Source of the DNA: Cellulophaga sp. RHA19
GTDB lineage: Bacteria > Bacteroidota > Bacteroidia > Flavobacteriales > Flavobacteriaceae
DNA length: 64,000 nucleotides
NCBI RefSeq assembly: GCF_002813425.1
Contig: NZ_PHUL01000001.1
Span: 2,115,001-2,179,000 of the forward strand
Direction: 5' to 3'
The notes beneath the pieces were generated by a model that was not told the DNA's origin, did no database searches, and saw nothing but the letters and a program-made list of their open reading frames with translations. Positions 26,651 through 36,012 of this stretch are shown here, in pieces (the stretch's first letter is position 1; the number at the start of each line of letters is the position of its first letter). A program made the translations under genes and the position numbers.

Positions 26651-27484
26651 TTAAGAAAAAAGATGATGGTCTATAGTATCTTGGTATGTTGTACGTAAAT
26701 GTTTTGGTAATTTGTTACTCTTTGGTAGTACAGCTAAATACCTGTCTTCATTAGATGTAAATACCCTTTTATACACAGGATTATACAATCCAATTTTAGA
26801 GATTATTTCTTTTATAAAATCTTCATGATGTACTAAATCTTTACTTCCTAAATGAAAAATTCCAGTTTTTTTATGATTAATAATGTAATGCAATTGCTGG
26901 GTAAGCTTGTTTATATGCGTAACATTAAAAACCAAATTAGGAAAAACCTCTATTGGTTCTTTATTTTGTAGTAGAGTTCTAATCTCTTTAATTCTGGGAG
27001 TGTTGTTACCAAAAACCATTGGTAAACGTATAATTATGGCTTTGCTTTTAGGTAGCCTAAGTAGCATATTTTCAATCTTAATTTTTAAGCGCCCATAAAT
27101 ACTTAAAGATAAAGTTTTGTCTAACTCGTATGATGGGTATTTGCTATAAGCATCAAAAACGTTAGCAGAAGATAAAAATAAGAGCTTGGTCTTGTGTGTG
27201 GCAACATATTCTACCATATGTTGATGAGCCAATACTTGTGCTGCAAAATTACCACGAATGGCAGATATAATATAATCTGGCTTTACAATTTCTAATAATT
27301 CGTATATATCTGTTTCTTCAACATTATAATAAAAAAACTGACCGTTATCTTTAAATTCTTTTTCGTTAAAGCAATAAGTACCATAAGTATCATAAAAGGC
27401 ATATAGCTCCTTATATATAGCATTACCTATAAAACCACTTGCACCTAGAATTAATATTCTATTTTTAGATTTTTTTTCTTTCAT
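26651..27484 (-). CDS. NAD(P)-dependent epimerase/dehydratase-like protein (RmlD-type SDR)
   Basis: A 277-residue extended-type SDR. The Rossmann motif GASGFIG is at about residues 14-20, and an LFLSSANVFDAYSKY segment corresponds to the Ser of the catalytic triad. A YGRLKIKIE segment gives the YxxxK-like pair. This pattern fits RmlD-type sugar-nucleotide reductases or related epimerases. No sugar-nucleotide genes are next to it, so the substrate is open. It lies 15 bp downstream of glsA on the same strand. Confidence 0.75.
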   Translation of the reverse strand: MKEKKSKNRILILGASGFIGNAIYKELYAFYDTYGTYCFNEKEFKDNGQFFYYNVEETDIYELLEIVKPDYIISAIRGNFAAQVLAHQHMVEYVATHKTKLLFLSSANVFDAYSKYPSYELDKTLSLSIYGRLKIKIENMLLRLPKSKAIIIRLPMVFGNNTPRIKEIRTLLQNKEPIEVFPNLVFNVTHINKLTQQLHYIINHKKTGIFHLGSKDLVHHEDFIKEIISKIGLYNPVYKRVFTSNEDRYLAVLPKSNKLPKHLRTTYQDTIDHHLFS

Positions 27485-27499
27485 TACTCAGTTATCGTC

Positions 27500-28414
27500 T
27501 TAAAAAATAGAGAGCTTAGTCTGAGTCGTAAATTGTTCTAATGCTTGCATTCCTAACAAAGAATTTCCTTTAGGATTAAGACCTGGGGCCCAAGTAGAAA
27601 TAATAAAATTATTGGGTAAAAAAGCAACAATACCTCCGCCAACACCACTTTTGCCTGGTAAGCCTACTCTAAAAGCAAATTCACCTGCCTCATCATAAAA
27701 GCCACAAGTTAGCATAATGGCATTTATACGTTTTGCTTGGCTAACAGGTATTTGTTGTACATTATTTACGCATTTACCACCATTTGCAAACAAATAAAAT
27801 GCTTTGGCTAATTGTGCGCAAGTCATATCTATAGAGCATTGATGAAAATAAAAATCTAAAACATCCTCTACATTATTTTTAAGATTGCTAAAAGATTTTA
27901 ATAGGTTAGCTGCTGCAAAGTTTTTGTAGCCTGTTCTTTTTTCTGACGCAGCAACATCTTTATTGTAATTAATAGTTTGGTCATTGGCAATAGTTCTTAC
28001 GTAGTTTAAAAAATCTTCTTTCGGGTTTTTTAAATGTGTAACTAAAATATCTGCAACAACTAAAGCACCAGAATTTATTAACGGATTTCTAGGAATGCCG
28101 TTTTCTAGTTCTAAAAGAGATAAATGATTAAATGGGTTACCAGATGGCTCTACGTCTACGCGTTGCCAAATACGGTTATCTTCAAAGGCTATTGCTTTAG
28201 ACAACGCTAAAACTTTAGAAATACTTTGTATTGAAAACGGAATATCTGCATCACCAGCCGCAAAAGAATCGCCGTTTAAATGTTGTAAAAAAATACCAAG
28301 GCTGTTTACACTTTGTTTAGATAGTTCTGGTATATAACTAGCAACAACACCCTTAACCTCCTCTTTACTAAGGTGGTCATGAATGTTGTTGATAATGCCT
28401 TGAAAATCTGTCAT
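27500..28414 (-). CDS. glsA: Glutaminase A
   Basis: A 304-residue beta-lactamase-fold glutaminase, close to the usual family length. The SxxK catalytic motif is Ser64-Ile-Ser-Lys67 in FSIQSISKVLAL. Other family motifs are RNPLINSGAL and the late GLPGKSGVGGGI. It hydrolyses glutamine to glutamate and ammonia in the cytoplasm. It lies 6 bp after gcvT, so the two are likely cotranscribed. Confidence 0.95.
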   Translation of the reverse strand: MTDFQGIINNIHDHLSKEEVKGVVASYIPELSKQSVNSLGIFLQHLNGDSFAAGDADIPFSIQSISKVLALSKAIAFEDNRIWQRVDVEPSGNPFNHLSLLELENGIPRNPLINSGALVVADILVTHLKNPKEDFLNYVRTIANDQTINYNKDVAASEKRTGYKNFAAANLLKSFSNLKNNVEDVLDFYFHQCSIDMTCAQLAKAFYLFANGGKCVNNVQQIPVSQAKRINAIMLTCGFYDEAGEFAFRVGLPGKSGVGGGIVAFLPNNFIISTWAPGLNPKGNSLLGMQALEQFTTQTKLSIF

Positions 28415-28420
28415 AAAAAA

Positions 28421-29506
28421 TTATGCCTTGTAAAAAGGTAACTTTACTACAGTTGCAGCAACTGCTTTTTTTCTAATCTGTATATAAATTTCAGAACCAG
28501 CTGTAGCTACCTCTGTTGGTACATAGCCCAAGCCAATACCTTTGTTTAAAGAAGGAGACATAGTACCAGAAGTTACAATGCCTATTTTAGTACCATTGGC
28601 ATCTACAATATCATAATCGTGTCTAGGAATACCTCTTTCAGTAAGTTCAAAAGCAATTAATTTACGTGTAGGACCATTTGCTTTTTGCTCAGCTAATGCT
28701 TCACTATTTACAAAGTCTTTTGTGAATTTGGTAATCCAACCAAGACCAGCTTCAAAAGGAGAAGTGGTGTCATTAATATCATTGCCATATAAACAATAAC
28801 CCATTTCTAAACGTAAGGTATCTCTAGCAGCTAATCCAATAGGAGCAATACCAAAATCTGCACCTGCTTTAAAAACGTTATCCCAAATTTGTTTAACATC
28901 TTCATTTTTGCAGTAAATTTCAAATCCTCCAGAACCAGTATAACCAGTAGCAGATATAATTACATTATCTATGCCAGCAAAATCGGCAACCTCAAAAGTA
29001 TAAAATTTAATAGCAGCTAAATCTACAGATGTTACAGACTGCATAGCTTCAATAGCTTTAGGACCTTGTATAGCTAAAAGCGAATATCCTTCAGATATAT
29101 TACGCATTTCAGCATTTATAGTTTCATTGTATTTAGAAATATGATTCCAATCTTTATCTATATTAGAAGCATTAACAACTAGTAAATATTGCTCATCTTT
29201 AAGTTTGTAAACAATAAGATCATCAACAATACCACCAGTTTCATTAGGTAAGCAGCTATACTGTGCTTTTCCTATAACTAATTTAGAAGCGTCGTTAGAA
29301 GTAACTTTTTGTATTAAATCTAAAGCATTTGGACCTTCAATTAGAAACTCACCCATATGAGATACATCAAAAACACCTACACCTTTGCGTACAGTTTCGT
29401 GTTCTATATTTACACCAGCATAAGAAACAGGCATATTATAACCAGCAAAAGGAACCATTTTAGCGCCAAGAGCTTCGTGAGTAGATGATAATGCAGTATT
29501 TTTCAT
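28421..29506 (-). CDS. gcvT: Glycine cleavage system T protein (aminomethyltransferase)
   Basis: A 361-residue protein of normal length. Family motifs include [39 protein letters not shown] and [18 protein letters not shown]. It passes the methylene group of the H-protein-bound intermediate to tetrahydrofolate and releases ammonia. GcvH and GcvP are not adjacent, which is common in Bacteroidota. It starts the gcvT-glsA-epimerase run. A TACCTTTG box lies 40 nt upstream. Confidence 0.96.
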   Translation of the reverse strand: MKNTALSSTHEALGAKMVPFAGYNMPVSYAGVNIEHETVRKGVGVFDVSHMGEFLIEGPNALDLIQKVTSNDASKLVIGKAQYSCLPNETGGIVDDLIVYKLKDEQYLLVVNASNIDKDWNHISKYNETINAEMRNISEGYSLLAIQGPKAIEAMQSVTSVDLAAIKFYTFEVADFAGIDNVIISATGYTGSGGFEIYCKNEDVKQIWDNVFKAGADFGIAPIGLAARDTLRLEMGYCLYGNDINDTTSPFEAGLGWITKFTKDFVNSEALAEQKANGPTRKLIAFELTERGIPRHDYDIVDANGTKIGIVTSGTMSPSLNKGIGLGYVPTEVATAGSEIYIQIRKKAVAATVVKLPFYKA

Positions 29507-29546
29507 TAAAACAATTTATATAATTAGACTATTGTTAGTTTTTTGT

Positions 29547-29554
29547 CAAAGGTA
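29547..29554 (-). promoter_or_regulatory. gcvT promoter -7 box
   Basis: Minus-strand TACCTTTG matches TAnnTTTG exactly, 40 nt before the gcvT start. No TTG was found at the -33 spacing. Confidence 0.5.
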
Positions 29555-29744
29555 TCGAAAATTGTTTGTTTTATAAATCTGCTGTAGCATTAAAATAAGT
29601 TGTTTTTAGGTTGATGTAACTGTAACTTTTAAGAGTAATTCTTTAGTAAACTATACCCTTAACTACTTTGTTAATTTATATTAAACTAACGTTAAACAAG
29701 TTAAAACGCTAGGAATTGGCACTATTGAAAGTTATACTAAGGGT

Positions 29745-30395
29745 ATGGAAAACATATTAGTAGCCGGTGCCAATGGTACCACAGGAAAACAAATAGTGAA
29801 CCTTTTAAAAGAATCTCAATATTTTAACCCTATAGCAATGGTTAGAAAAGAAGAGCAAAAAGAATATTTTAAAGCAAAACAAATAGATACAGTTCTTGGA
29901 GATTTAGAGGGCGATATTAATAAGGTATTTAACGAAGTAGAAAGTGTAGACAAAGTTTTGTTTGCTGCAGGGTCTGGTGGAAAAAAAGTAATAGAGGTAG
30001 ACCAAGAAGGAGCAAAGCGATTAATTGATGCATCTAAAAAAAATAACATTAAAAAGTTTGTAATGTTAAGTTCTATGGGAGCAGATAAGCCTGAAGAAGC
30101 AGAGCAATTGCAAGAGTATTTAAAAGCAAAGCACAATGCAGATGAATATTTAAAAACAAGCGGATTAAATTATAGTATTGTACGTCCTGGATCTTTAACT
30201 AACGAGAAGCCCCATAATGAAATAGAGCTCCAAGAAAAGTTAAATAAAAGTGGTGAAATTAGTAGAAACGATGTTGCACAAACATTGGTGAGAACACTAA
30301 ATGATGATGTTGCCAACAAAGCTACCTTTGAAATTATTAAAGGTGACACTTTAATTGGTAAAGCATTAGATAAATTCTCTACTATTAAGGCTTAA
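29745..30395 (+). CDS. Atypical SDR, NAD(P)-binding (NmrA/YwnB-like)
   Basis: A 216-residue protein with the N-terminal dinucleotide-binding motif AGANGTTG (about residues 7-14), a FVMLSSMGAD segment and NYSIVRPGSLTNE, which fit atypical SDRs that bind NAD(P) and act as reductases or redox sensors. It lacks the classical YxxxK. Its stop codon overlaps the convergent thrC stop by 4 bp. It is divergent from gcvT across a 238-bp spacer. The fold is clear; no substrate can be named. Confidence 0.8.
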   Translation: MENILVAGANGTTGKQIVNLLKESQYFNPIAMVRKEEQKEYFKAKQIDTVLGDLEGDINKVFNEVESVDKVLFAAGSGGKKVIEVDQEGAKRLIDASKKNNIKKFVMLSSMGADKPEEAEQLQEYLKAKHNADEYLKTSGLNYSIVRPGSLTNEKPHNEIELQEKLNKSGEISRNDVAQTLVRTLNDDVANKATFEIIKGDTLIGKALDKFSTIKA

Positions 30396-31690
30396 TTATT
30401 TTTTAGTAAATAAGATTTTAACTCATTGTAGCTGCCAATTTTGGTGGCTACTTTTGTTTTATGCATTACTGACTGTATTTGCGGTGGCAATGGCTGTTTT
30501 TCTTTAATTACTTCTTCAACCACATCTAAAAATTTAGTTGGGTGCGCTGTTTCTAAAAATACACAATGTGTATCATCATTATTATTTAAATACGCCTTGC
30601 AACCTAAATAGCCAACAGCTCCGTGTGGGTCTGCCACATAGTTGTGCTCTTTGTAAATACTTGCTAATGCATTTTTAGTTTCTTCATCAGTAAAGCTAAA
30701 AGACGATAAATTTTCTTTTAAGGCTGAAAAATCATTTTTATGTAACTCCTGTATACGTATAAAATTACTTGGGTTGCCAACATCCATTGCATTACTTATA
30801 GTTTGCACAGATGGTTTAGGATTATAATCTTCGGTTTTTAAATAGTTGGTTACTACGTTATTCTGGTTGTTAGATGCTATAAAATGGTAAATAGGTAAGC
30901 CTAATTTTTGTGCAACCATACCAGCACATATATTACCAAAATTGCCACTTGGTACAGAAAAAACTATTTTTTTATGAGTTTTATGTAACTGCTTATAAGC
31001 AAACATAAAGTAGAAAAGTTGAGGTAACCAACGCGCTACATTAATAGAATTAGCAGAAGTTAATTGCATTTTGCTGGTTAACTCTTCATCTAAAAATGCA
31101 CGTTTTACCATATCTTGACAATCGTCAAAAACACCATCTATTTCTAAAGCAGAAATATTTTCACCTAAGGTAGTAAGCTGTTTTTCTTGTATATCACTTA
31201 CTTTTCCGCTAGGGTAAAGGATAACAACATTTACACCTTTTACACTTAAAAAGCCATTTGCCACAGCACCACCAGTATCTCCAGATGTAGCTACCAATAC
31301 AGTAACCTCATTAGTATTATCTTTATTAAAATAACCAAGGCAGCGCGCCATAAAGCGTGCGCCAACATCTTTAAAAGCCATTGTTGGCCCGTGAAAAAGT
31401 TCTAGTGTAGATATATTTTTATCTAACTGAACCACTGGAAAATCAAAAGATAATGTTTCCTCTACAATAGTTTTAAGAATATCTTCAGGAATTTCTGGTG
31501 AAACAAATTGTTTAATGGCAGTAAAAGCAATTTCTGTATAAGATAAGTTATCTATATTTTTAAAGAAATCTGTAGGTAAAGGTGTAATACTTTCCGGAAA
31601 ATATAGTCCTTTATCTGGAGCCAAACCTTTAACTACTGCATTTTTAAATGTAGTATTAGGAGTTTTTTTGTTTAACGAGTAATAATTCAT
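30392..31690 (-). CDS. thrC: Threonine synthase
   Basis: A 432-residue PLP enzyme with the schiff-base Lys107 in GPTMAFKDVGARF and the phosphate-binding run ATSGDTGGA. It makes threonine from O-phosphohomoserine. Length is normal. The gene is downstream of aroE on the same strand with a 29-bp gap, so both amino-acid pathway genes may share a message with the DUF368 genes upstream. Its 3' end overlaps the convergent SDR gene by 4 bp. Confidence 0.95.
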   Translation of the reverse strand: MNYYSLNKKTPNTTFKNAVVKGLAPDKGLYFPESITPLPTDFFKNIDNLSYTEIAFTAIKQFVSPEIPEDILKTIVEETLSFDFPVVQLDKNISTLELFHGPTMAFKDVGARFMARCLGYFNKDNTNEVTVLVATSGDTGGAVANGFLSVKGVNVVILYPSGKVSDIQEKQLTTLGENISALEIDGVFDDCQDMVKRAFLDEELTSKMQLTSANSINVARWLPQLFYFMFAYKQLHKTHKKIVFSVPSGNFGNICAGMVAQKLGLPIYHFIASNNQNNVVTNYLKTEDYNPKPSVQTISNAMDVGNPSNFIRIQELHKNDFSALKENLSSFSFTDEETKNALASIYKEHNYVADPHGAVGYLGCKAYLNNNDDTHCVFLETAHPTKFLDVVEEVIKEKQPLPPQIQSVMHKTKVATKIGSYNELKSYLLKNN

Positions 31691-31719
31691 TTTTAAGGTA
31701 TTCTAATTTATTATGTGTG

Positions 31720-32472
31720 CTAACTGTTCCAGATTCTCCAAGATTCTTCGGCTTGGTATTCTAGCATATGTTGCCCGTTACTTATAGTTGCGCCTTGTGT
31801 TTCCCCAGCTTTTAAAAAGGCGGTTTTATTAGGATTGTAAATTAAATCGAACAATAAATGTTCTTTTCCTAAATACTCATAAGGTAAAGCCGCTTTGTCT
31901 GTAATATTTGGGTGTGTGCCTAAAGGCGTACAGTTTATAATTACTGTATTTATTTTAATTATATTTTTGTCTAAATCTGTATACGTAAATTGATTTTCTT
32001 TAGCTTTTCTAGAAACATAAGTACAGGTTATTCCCAATTCTTCTAAAACATATTTTACTGCTTTAGATGCACCACCTGTACCTAAAATTAATGCTTTAGT
32101 ATGGTGTTTTTTAAGATGAGGTTCTATGGATTTTTTAAATCCGTACGCATCTGTATTGTAACCCACCAGGCCATTTGCTGTAAACTTTATAGTATTTACG
32201 GCACCAATAGCTTTTGCTTTAGCATCTAAACTAGTTAAAAACGGAATAACACTTTCTTTGTAAGGTATAGTAACGTTACAACCTTTAATATTAGAGTTGT
32301 TTTCTAGTGTAGTTTTAAACTCATCAATATTCTGGTAATCAAAATTTACATACTCACAGTCTGTTAATCCAAGATCTTTAAACTTGTGTGTAAAGTAATT
32401 TCTAGAAAAAGAATACTCAATATCTTTTCCTATTAAACCATATTTATGCTGTTTTTTTTCTGTTTTTTCCAT
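31720..32472 (-). CDS. aroE: Shikimate dehydrogenase
   Basis: A 250-residue protein. Shikimate-binding motifs are SFSRNYF (about 21-27), GCNVTIPYKE with catalytic Lys72, and GYNTDAYG with Asp108. The NADP-binding loop is GTGGASKAV. It reduces 3-dehydroshikimate in aromatic amino-acid synthesis. Its start lies inside the last 29 bp of the upstream DUF368 gene. No later Met could serve as start without losing the first beta strand, so the overlap seems real. Confidence 0.93.
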   Translation of the reverse strand: MEKTEKKQHKYGLIGKDIEYSFSRNYFTHKFKDLGLTDCEYVNFDYQNIDEFKTTLENNSNIKGCNVTIPYKESVIPFLTSLDAKAKAIGAVNTIKFTANGLVGYNTDAYGFKKSIEPHLKKHHTKALILGTGGASKAVKYVLEELGITCTYVSRKAKENQFTYTDLDKNIIKINTVIINCTPLGTHPNITDKAALPYEYLGKEHLLFDLIYNPNKTAFLKAGETQGATISNGQHMLEYQAEESWRIWNS

Positions 32473-33463
32473 ACCAATCTAGGCCTAATAAAATACTTAT
32501 TCCTATAACTACAAAAAAAACAGCCCACCAAGTTTCAGAAATCACAAAATCGGGAAAATAGCGAGAATAATTCTTAATAATTTCGTTTCCGTTAGAGTCT
32601 ATTAAAATATTCCCAAGAGCATCTACTTTATAAACCGTTTTTTTCCAAGGCCAAACAACGCCTAAAGATCCTGTTATAAAGCCCAAAATTACAGCTGTAG
32701 TTATGTGTTTAAAGTGTTTTAATACGTAACTTATAATATGAGACAAACTTACCAAGCCTACCGCAGACCCAGCAGTAAAAACACCAAGTATTGTTAATGT
32801 ATTTAAGCGTTCTGTATTTTTTGTAAAACTAAAATCACCTTTAAATATTTCAGCAAAAGTATCATACAAAGCATTTACAGAATCTACTAAAAGCAATACG
32901 TAGTTGCCTAGTAATATTAGTATAAAAGAACCAGATAAGCCAGGAAGCGTCATACCAGAAACACTAATAATACCACAGAAAAAAATAAAAAACAGATTGT
33001 CATTTTCTTTAGCAGGATTTAAAAAACTGATAGATACACCTATGATTAACCCAATTATAGCAGCAAAAATGGTTTTCTTATTCCAATAGTCAAAGTCTTT
33101 AGCAATGTAATATATAGAGCCAATTATTAGGCCAAAAAACCAAGCCCAAACATTAAGTTCATTATGTTCTAAAAAGTAATCTAAAATTTTAGACACACTA
33201 AAGTAACTTACAAGCATACCAAAAATTAGCAGCGTAATAAACGTACCATTAATATATTTGTAAAAACTTTTTAATCTGCCGTTTAAAAGTAATTTTAAAG
33301 CTTTAAAATTAAACTTTTGTAGAGAGTATATAAACTCTTCGTAAAAACCACCAACAAAGGCAACAATGCCACCAGAAACACCTGGTACTTTATTTGCAGC
33401 ACCCATACATAGCCCTTTAACAACAAGGAGAAACTTGTCTATAAATGTTCTAGTATGTTCCAT
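32444..33463 (-). CDS. DUF368 membrane protein (copy 2), candidate undecaprenyl-phosphate translocase
   Basis: A 339-residue protein with about eight or nine membrane segments. The N-terminal motif AANKVPGVSGGIVAFVGGFY and the internal PGLSGSFIL repeat are the DUF368 hallmarks. DUF368 proteins (PopT) have been implicated in returning undecaprenyl phosphate across the inner membrane for wall and glycan synthesis. It is a paralogue of the gene 3 bp upstream. The WPWKK motif is present in both. The flippase role is from the family, not shown here. Confidence 0.85.
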   Translation of the reverse strand: MEHTRTFIDKFLLVVKGLCMGAANKVPGVSGGIVAFVGGFYEEFIYSLQKFNFKALKLLLNGRLKSFYKYINGTFITLLIFGMLVSYFSVSKILDYFLEHNELNVWAWFFGLIIGSIYYIAKDFDYWNKKTIFAAIIGLIIGVSISFLNPAKENDNLFFIFFCGIISVSGMTLPGLSGSFILILLGNYVLLLVDSVNALYDTFAEIFKGDFSFTKNTERLNTLTILGVFTAGSAVGLVSLSHIISYVLKHFKHITTAVILGFITGSLGVVWPWKKTVYKVDALGNILIDSNGNEIIKNYSRYFPDFVISETWWAVFFVVIGISILLGLDWYGKNRKKTA

Positions 33464-33466
33464 TGT

Positions 33467-34480
33467 TTAGTTGTTTTTTGAAGCTACTTTTTCTAGTATA
33501 AAAATAGTTAAAAAACCAGTAACCATTAACGCAATAGCAACCATTGTTTGTGGATCTATATAATGGTTTAATTCTGAGTATTTTATTGGTATAATACTTT
33601 GTTCTGTTACTGTTTTTAGCGATTCAAAATTATTTATATTTTTTTGATGAACAGCTAGTGTGCCAAGGTCAGATATTGATGCAAAAGGAACAATTTCTCC
33701 TGTTTCATCTATCATTACGGTTATTGTTTTTTTCCAAGGCCAAACTTTGTTTAAAGAACCTAAAATAAAACCAGTTAAAAGAGCTAGAGTAGTGTTGTGG
33801 TAGTTTTTAAATAACCATTTTAAAATTCTACTAAAACTCAATAATCCTATTAAAGCCCCTGTTGCAAACAAAGCTATTTTTTTTAAATCAAAATCATGAA
33901 ACGCATCACTTAGTGTTTTATAGGCGCCCATTATTACCAATATAAAAGAGCCGGATATACCAGGTAAAATCATTGCACAAATTGCAACAGCCCCAGCAAA
34001 TAGTAAATAATAAGGATTAGAATTAGCTGCCAATGCAGGTAAACTTGTAATATAGTAGGCTAAACCAGCACCAATTATTAATGCAACTATAGTTAGTGCA
34101 TTCCATTTTGTAATTTGCTTACCAACAAAGTAAATGCTCACTACAATTAAACCAAAAAAGAACGACCATATTAAAACAGGATGGTATTCTATTAAGTATT
34201 TAGCCAAACGCATAAACGAAATAAAGCTAATTATTATTCCGGTTAATAAAGCCAATATAAAGTTACCATTAGCTTGTTTCCAAAATGCTTTTAATCCATC
34301 GTTTTTTAGAGTTTTAAATAATGATAAATTAATATTGCTAATACTATCAATTAACTCTTCATAAATTCCAGAAATAAAAGCAATTGTACCCCCAGAAACT
34401 CCAGGTACAGCGTCTGCTGCTCCCATAGCTAAACCTTTAAGAGTAATAATTAAATACTGTAGTAAGTTACGTTCTTTCAT
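33467..34480 (-). CDS. DUF368 membrane protein (copy 1), candidate undecaprenyl-phosphate translocase
   Basis: A 337-residue multi-pass protein. It has AADAVPGVSGGTIAFISGIY near the N-terminus, PGISGSFILV in the second half, and WPWKK. It forms a tandem pair with the next gene, with which it shares length and motif order, so an old duplication is likely. It is 30 bp from the TPR gene upstream. The role in lipid-carrier recycling is inferred from characterised DUF368 proteins. Confidence 0.85.
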   Translation of the reverse strand: MKERNLLQYLIITLKGLAMGAADAVPGVSGGTIAFISGIYEELIDSISNINLSLFKTLKNDGLKAFWKQANGNFILALLTGIIISFISFMRLAKYLIEYHPVLIWSFFFGLIVVSIYFVGKQITKWNALTIVALIIGAGLAYYITSLPALAANSNPYYLLFAGAVAICAMILPGISGSFILVIMGAYKTLSDAFHDFDLKKIALFATGALIGLLSFSRILKWLFKNYHNTTLALLTGFILGSLNKVWPWKKTITVMIDETGEIVPFASISDLGTLAVHQKNINNFESLKTVTEQSIIPIKYSELNHYIDPQTMVAIALMVTGFLTIFILEKVASKNN

Positions 34481-34510
34481 AATTATAATAAAAAACGTAA
34501 AAATATAGAT

Positions 34511-35911
34511 TTATTTGGAAGAGTTGCTAAATTCTAGAATAATGTTGTTAATCCAATCATTATTTTTAAACTGAGGAAAATCTGACATAAATACACTAGC
34601 TTTTTTAGCGTTAACTCCTAATGCTTTAACCAGATACTCTTTTGTTTTAATGGTTTGATCTAGTATCATATGCGAGCCAGCTATTTTAAATAAAATGCTT
34701 GCATTATTAGGGTAGAATTCTAAAGCTTGTTGAAGAATTTGAATAGCGGAATGTGGATCTCCTTTTTTTATTGCTAGACTGCTCCATTTTAACCACGTTG
34801 TTAACTCACAATCTCCCAGGTCTACCATTTTTTGATAGCATTGTTCTGCATCTTCAACTAAGCCAAGTGCTTCATTAATTAATGCATTTTTCTCCCAGTA
34901 GAACAAGTTTTCTTCTTCTATATTAATAGCTTTGGTAATGTATTCTTTAGCCTTAATGTAATTTTCTTGTTTAATATAAAAGTTAGTAATTGCAAGCCAT
35001 CCTTTATCTAATAAAGGGTCTTCATGTACTGTTTTATAGTAATTTAGTTTGGCTAATTCTGTGTTACCTATTTTCTCATGACATTTTCCTATACGTAAGT
35101 AAGCAAAAGCAGAAGGGTCTTCAATTTCTATAGTAATTTCATAATTTTCTATAGCCTCGTTGTAACGTTTTAATTTTTCTAATATTTTACCTTTTTCAAA
35201 GTAAGCACCAACAAAACTATCATCAGAAATAATAGCAAAGTCAAAAGCAGAAATAGCTTCTTTAAACATTCCTTTTTCTATGTATTGTTTTCCTAATTGA
35301 TGCCAAGCAACTTCGCAATACGGATTTTTCTCTAGGTATTCATTTAAAAATACAATAGCACCATCAAAATCTTCTAAAAAGTCAAAACAGTAAATAATAT
35401 TGTAAAGCGATGCATAATCATGCTCATCAAACAAAACACATTGTATAAAGTGCTTTTTAGCCTCTTCAAAATTATCCATAAAAAGGTGCTCCATACCAAG
35501 TAAAGAGTGTATATCTATAGAATCCTCAGATAAAGACAATGCTTTTTCTAAAAGTTCAATAGCCATATTATGATTATCTTTTTTAGAAAATATATTTGCT
35601 CTTTGTATGTATATTTCTTCGTTATTGCTGTCTATAGTTTGTAAACTATCTAACATACTTTCAGCAAGTTCAAGGTTGTTTTCAAAAACGTGAACCTCTA
35701 CTTCTAAAAGTTTTAACTCTATTGTACTTGGGTGTTGGGTTAGTCCAATTTTAATGGCTTTTTTTGCCAATGCCATTTTACCATTATTTAAGTAATGGTG
35801 AATAATGTCTTCAAAATCTTCCGCGTCAAAGAAGTAGACGTCATCTGTCTTTAGCATTGACTCAAATTTTGCTATCGGTCTGTCTGGTCTTTCTTCAGCT
35901 TCAAATGCCAT
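34511..35911 (-). CDS. Tetratricopeptide-repeat protein
   Basis: A 466-residue protein made almost wholly of TPR units, for example AWHQLGKQYIEKGMFKEAIS, AYFEKGKILEKLKRYNEAIE and AYLRIGKCHEKIGNTELAKL around residues 205-300. No signal peptide or membrane segment is seen, so it is probably a cytoplasmic scaffold. Proteins of this kind are widespread next to DUF368 and aroE genes in flavobacteria as far as I can tell, but no function is established. It is likely the first gene of the TPR-DUF368-DUF368-aroE-thrC run. Confidence 0.8.
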   Translation of the reverse strand: MAFEAEERPDRPIAKFESMLKTDDVYFFDAEDFEDIIHHYLNNGKMALAKKAIKIGLTQHPSTIELKLLEVEVHVFENNLELAESMLDSLQTIDSNNEEIYIQRANIFSKKDNHNMAIELLEKALSLSEDSIDIHSLLGMEHLFMDNFEEAKKHFIQCVLFDEHDYASLYNIIYCFDFLEDFDGAIVFLNEYLEKNPYCEVAWHQLGKQYIEKGMFKEAISAFDFAIISDDSFVGAYFEKGKILEKLKRYNEAIENYEITIEIEDPSAFAYLRIGKCHEKIGNTELAKLNYYKTVHEDPLLDKGWLAITNFYIKQENYIKAKEYITKAINIEEENLFYWEKNALINEALGLVEDAEQCYQKMVDLGDCELTTWLKWSSLAIKKGDPHSAIQILQQALEFYPNNASILFKIAGSHMILDQTIKTKEYLVKALGVNAKKASVFMSDFPQFKNNDWINNIILEFSNSSK

Positions 35912-35943
35912 ATAAATTCTTTCTTGCTTGATAAGATTAAAAT

Positions 35944-35968
35944 AAAAGTAAGGTTTTAGGTTACTTTT
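35944..35968 (-). terminator. Weak AT-rich hairpin after the aminotransferase gene
   Basis: AAAAGTAA (35944-35951) and TTACTTTT (35961-35968) pair, with a T-rich tail on the minus strand. The stem is almost all A-T, so the call is tentative. Confidence 0.3.
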
Positions 35969-36012
35969 TTTAGACTGTAGTAGTCTATATTATTAACAAA
36001 GTAGTTAACAAA

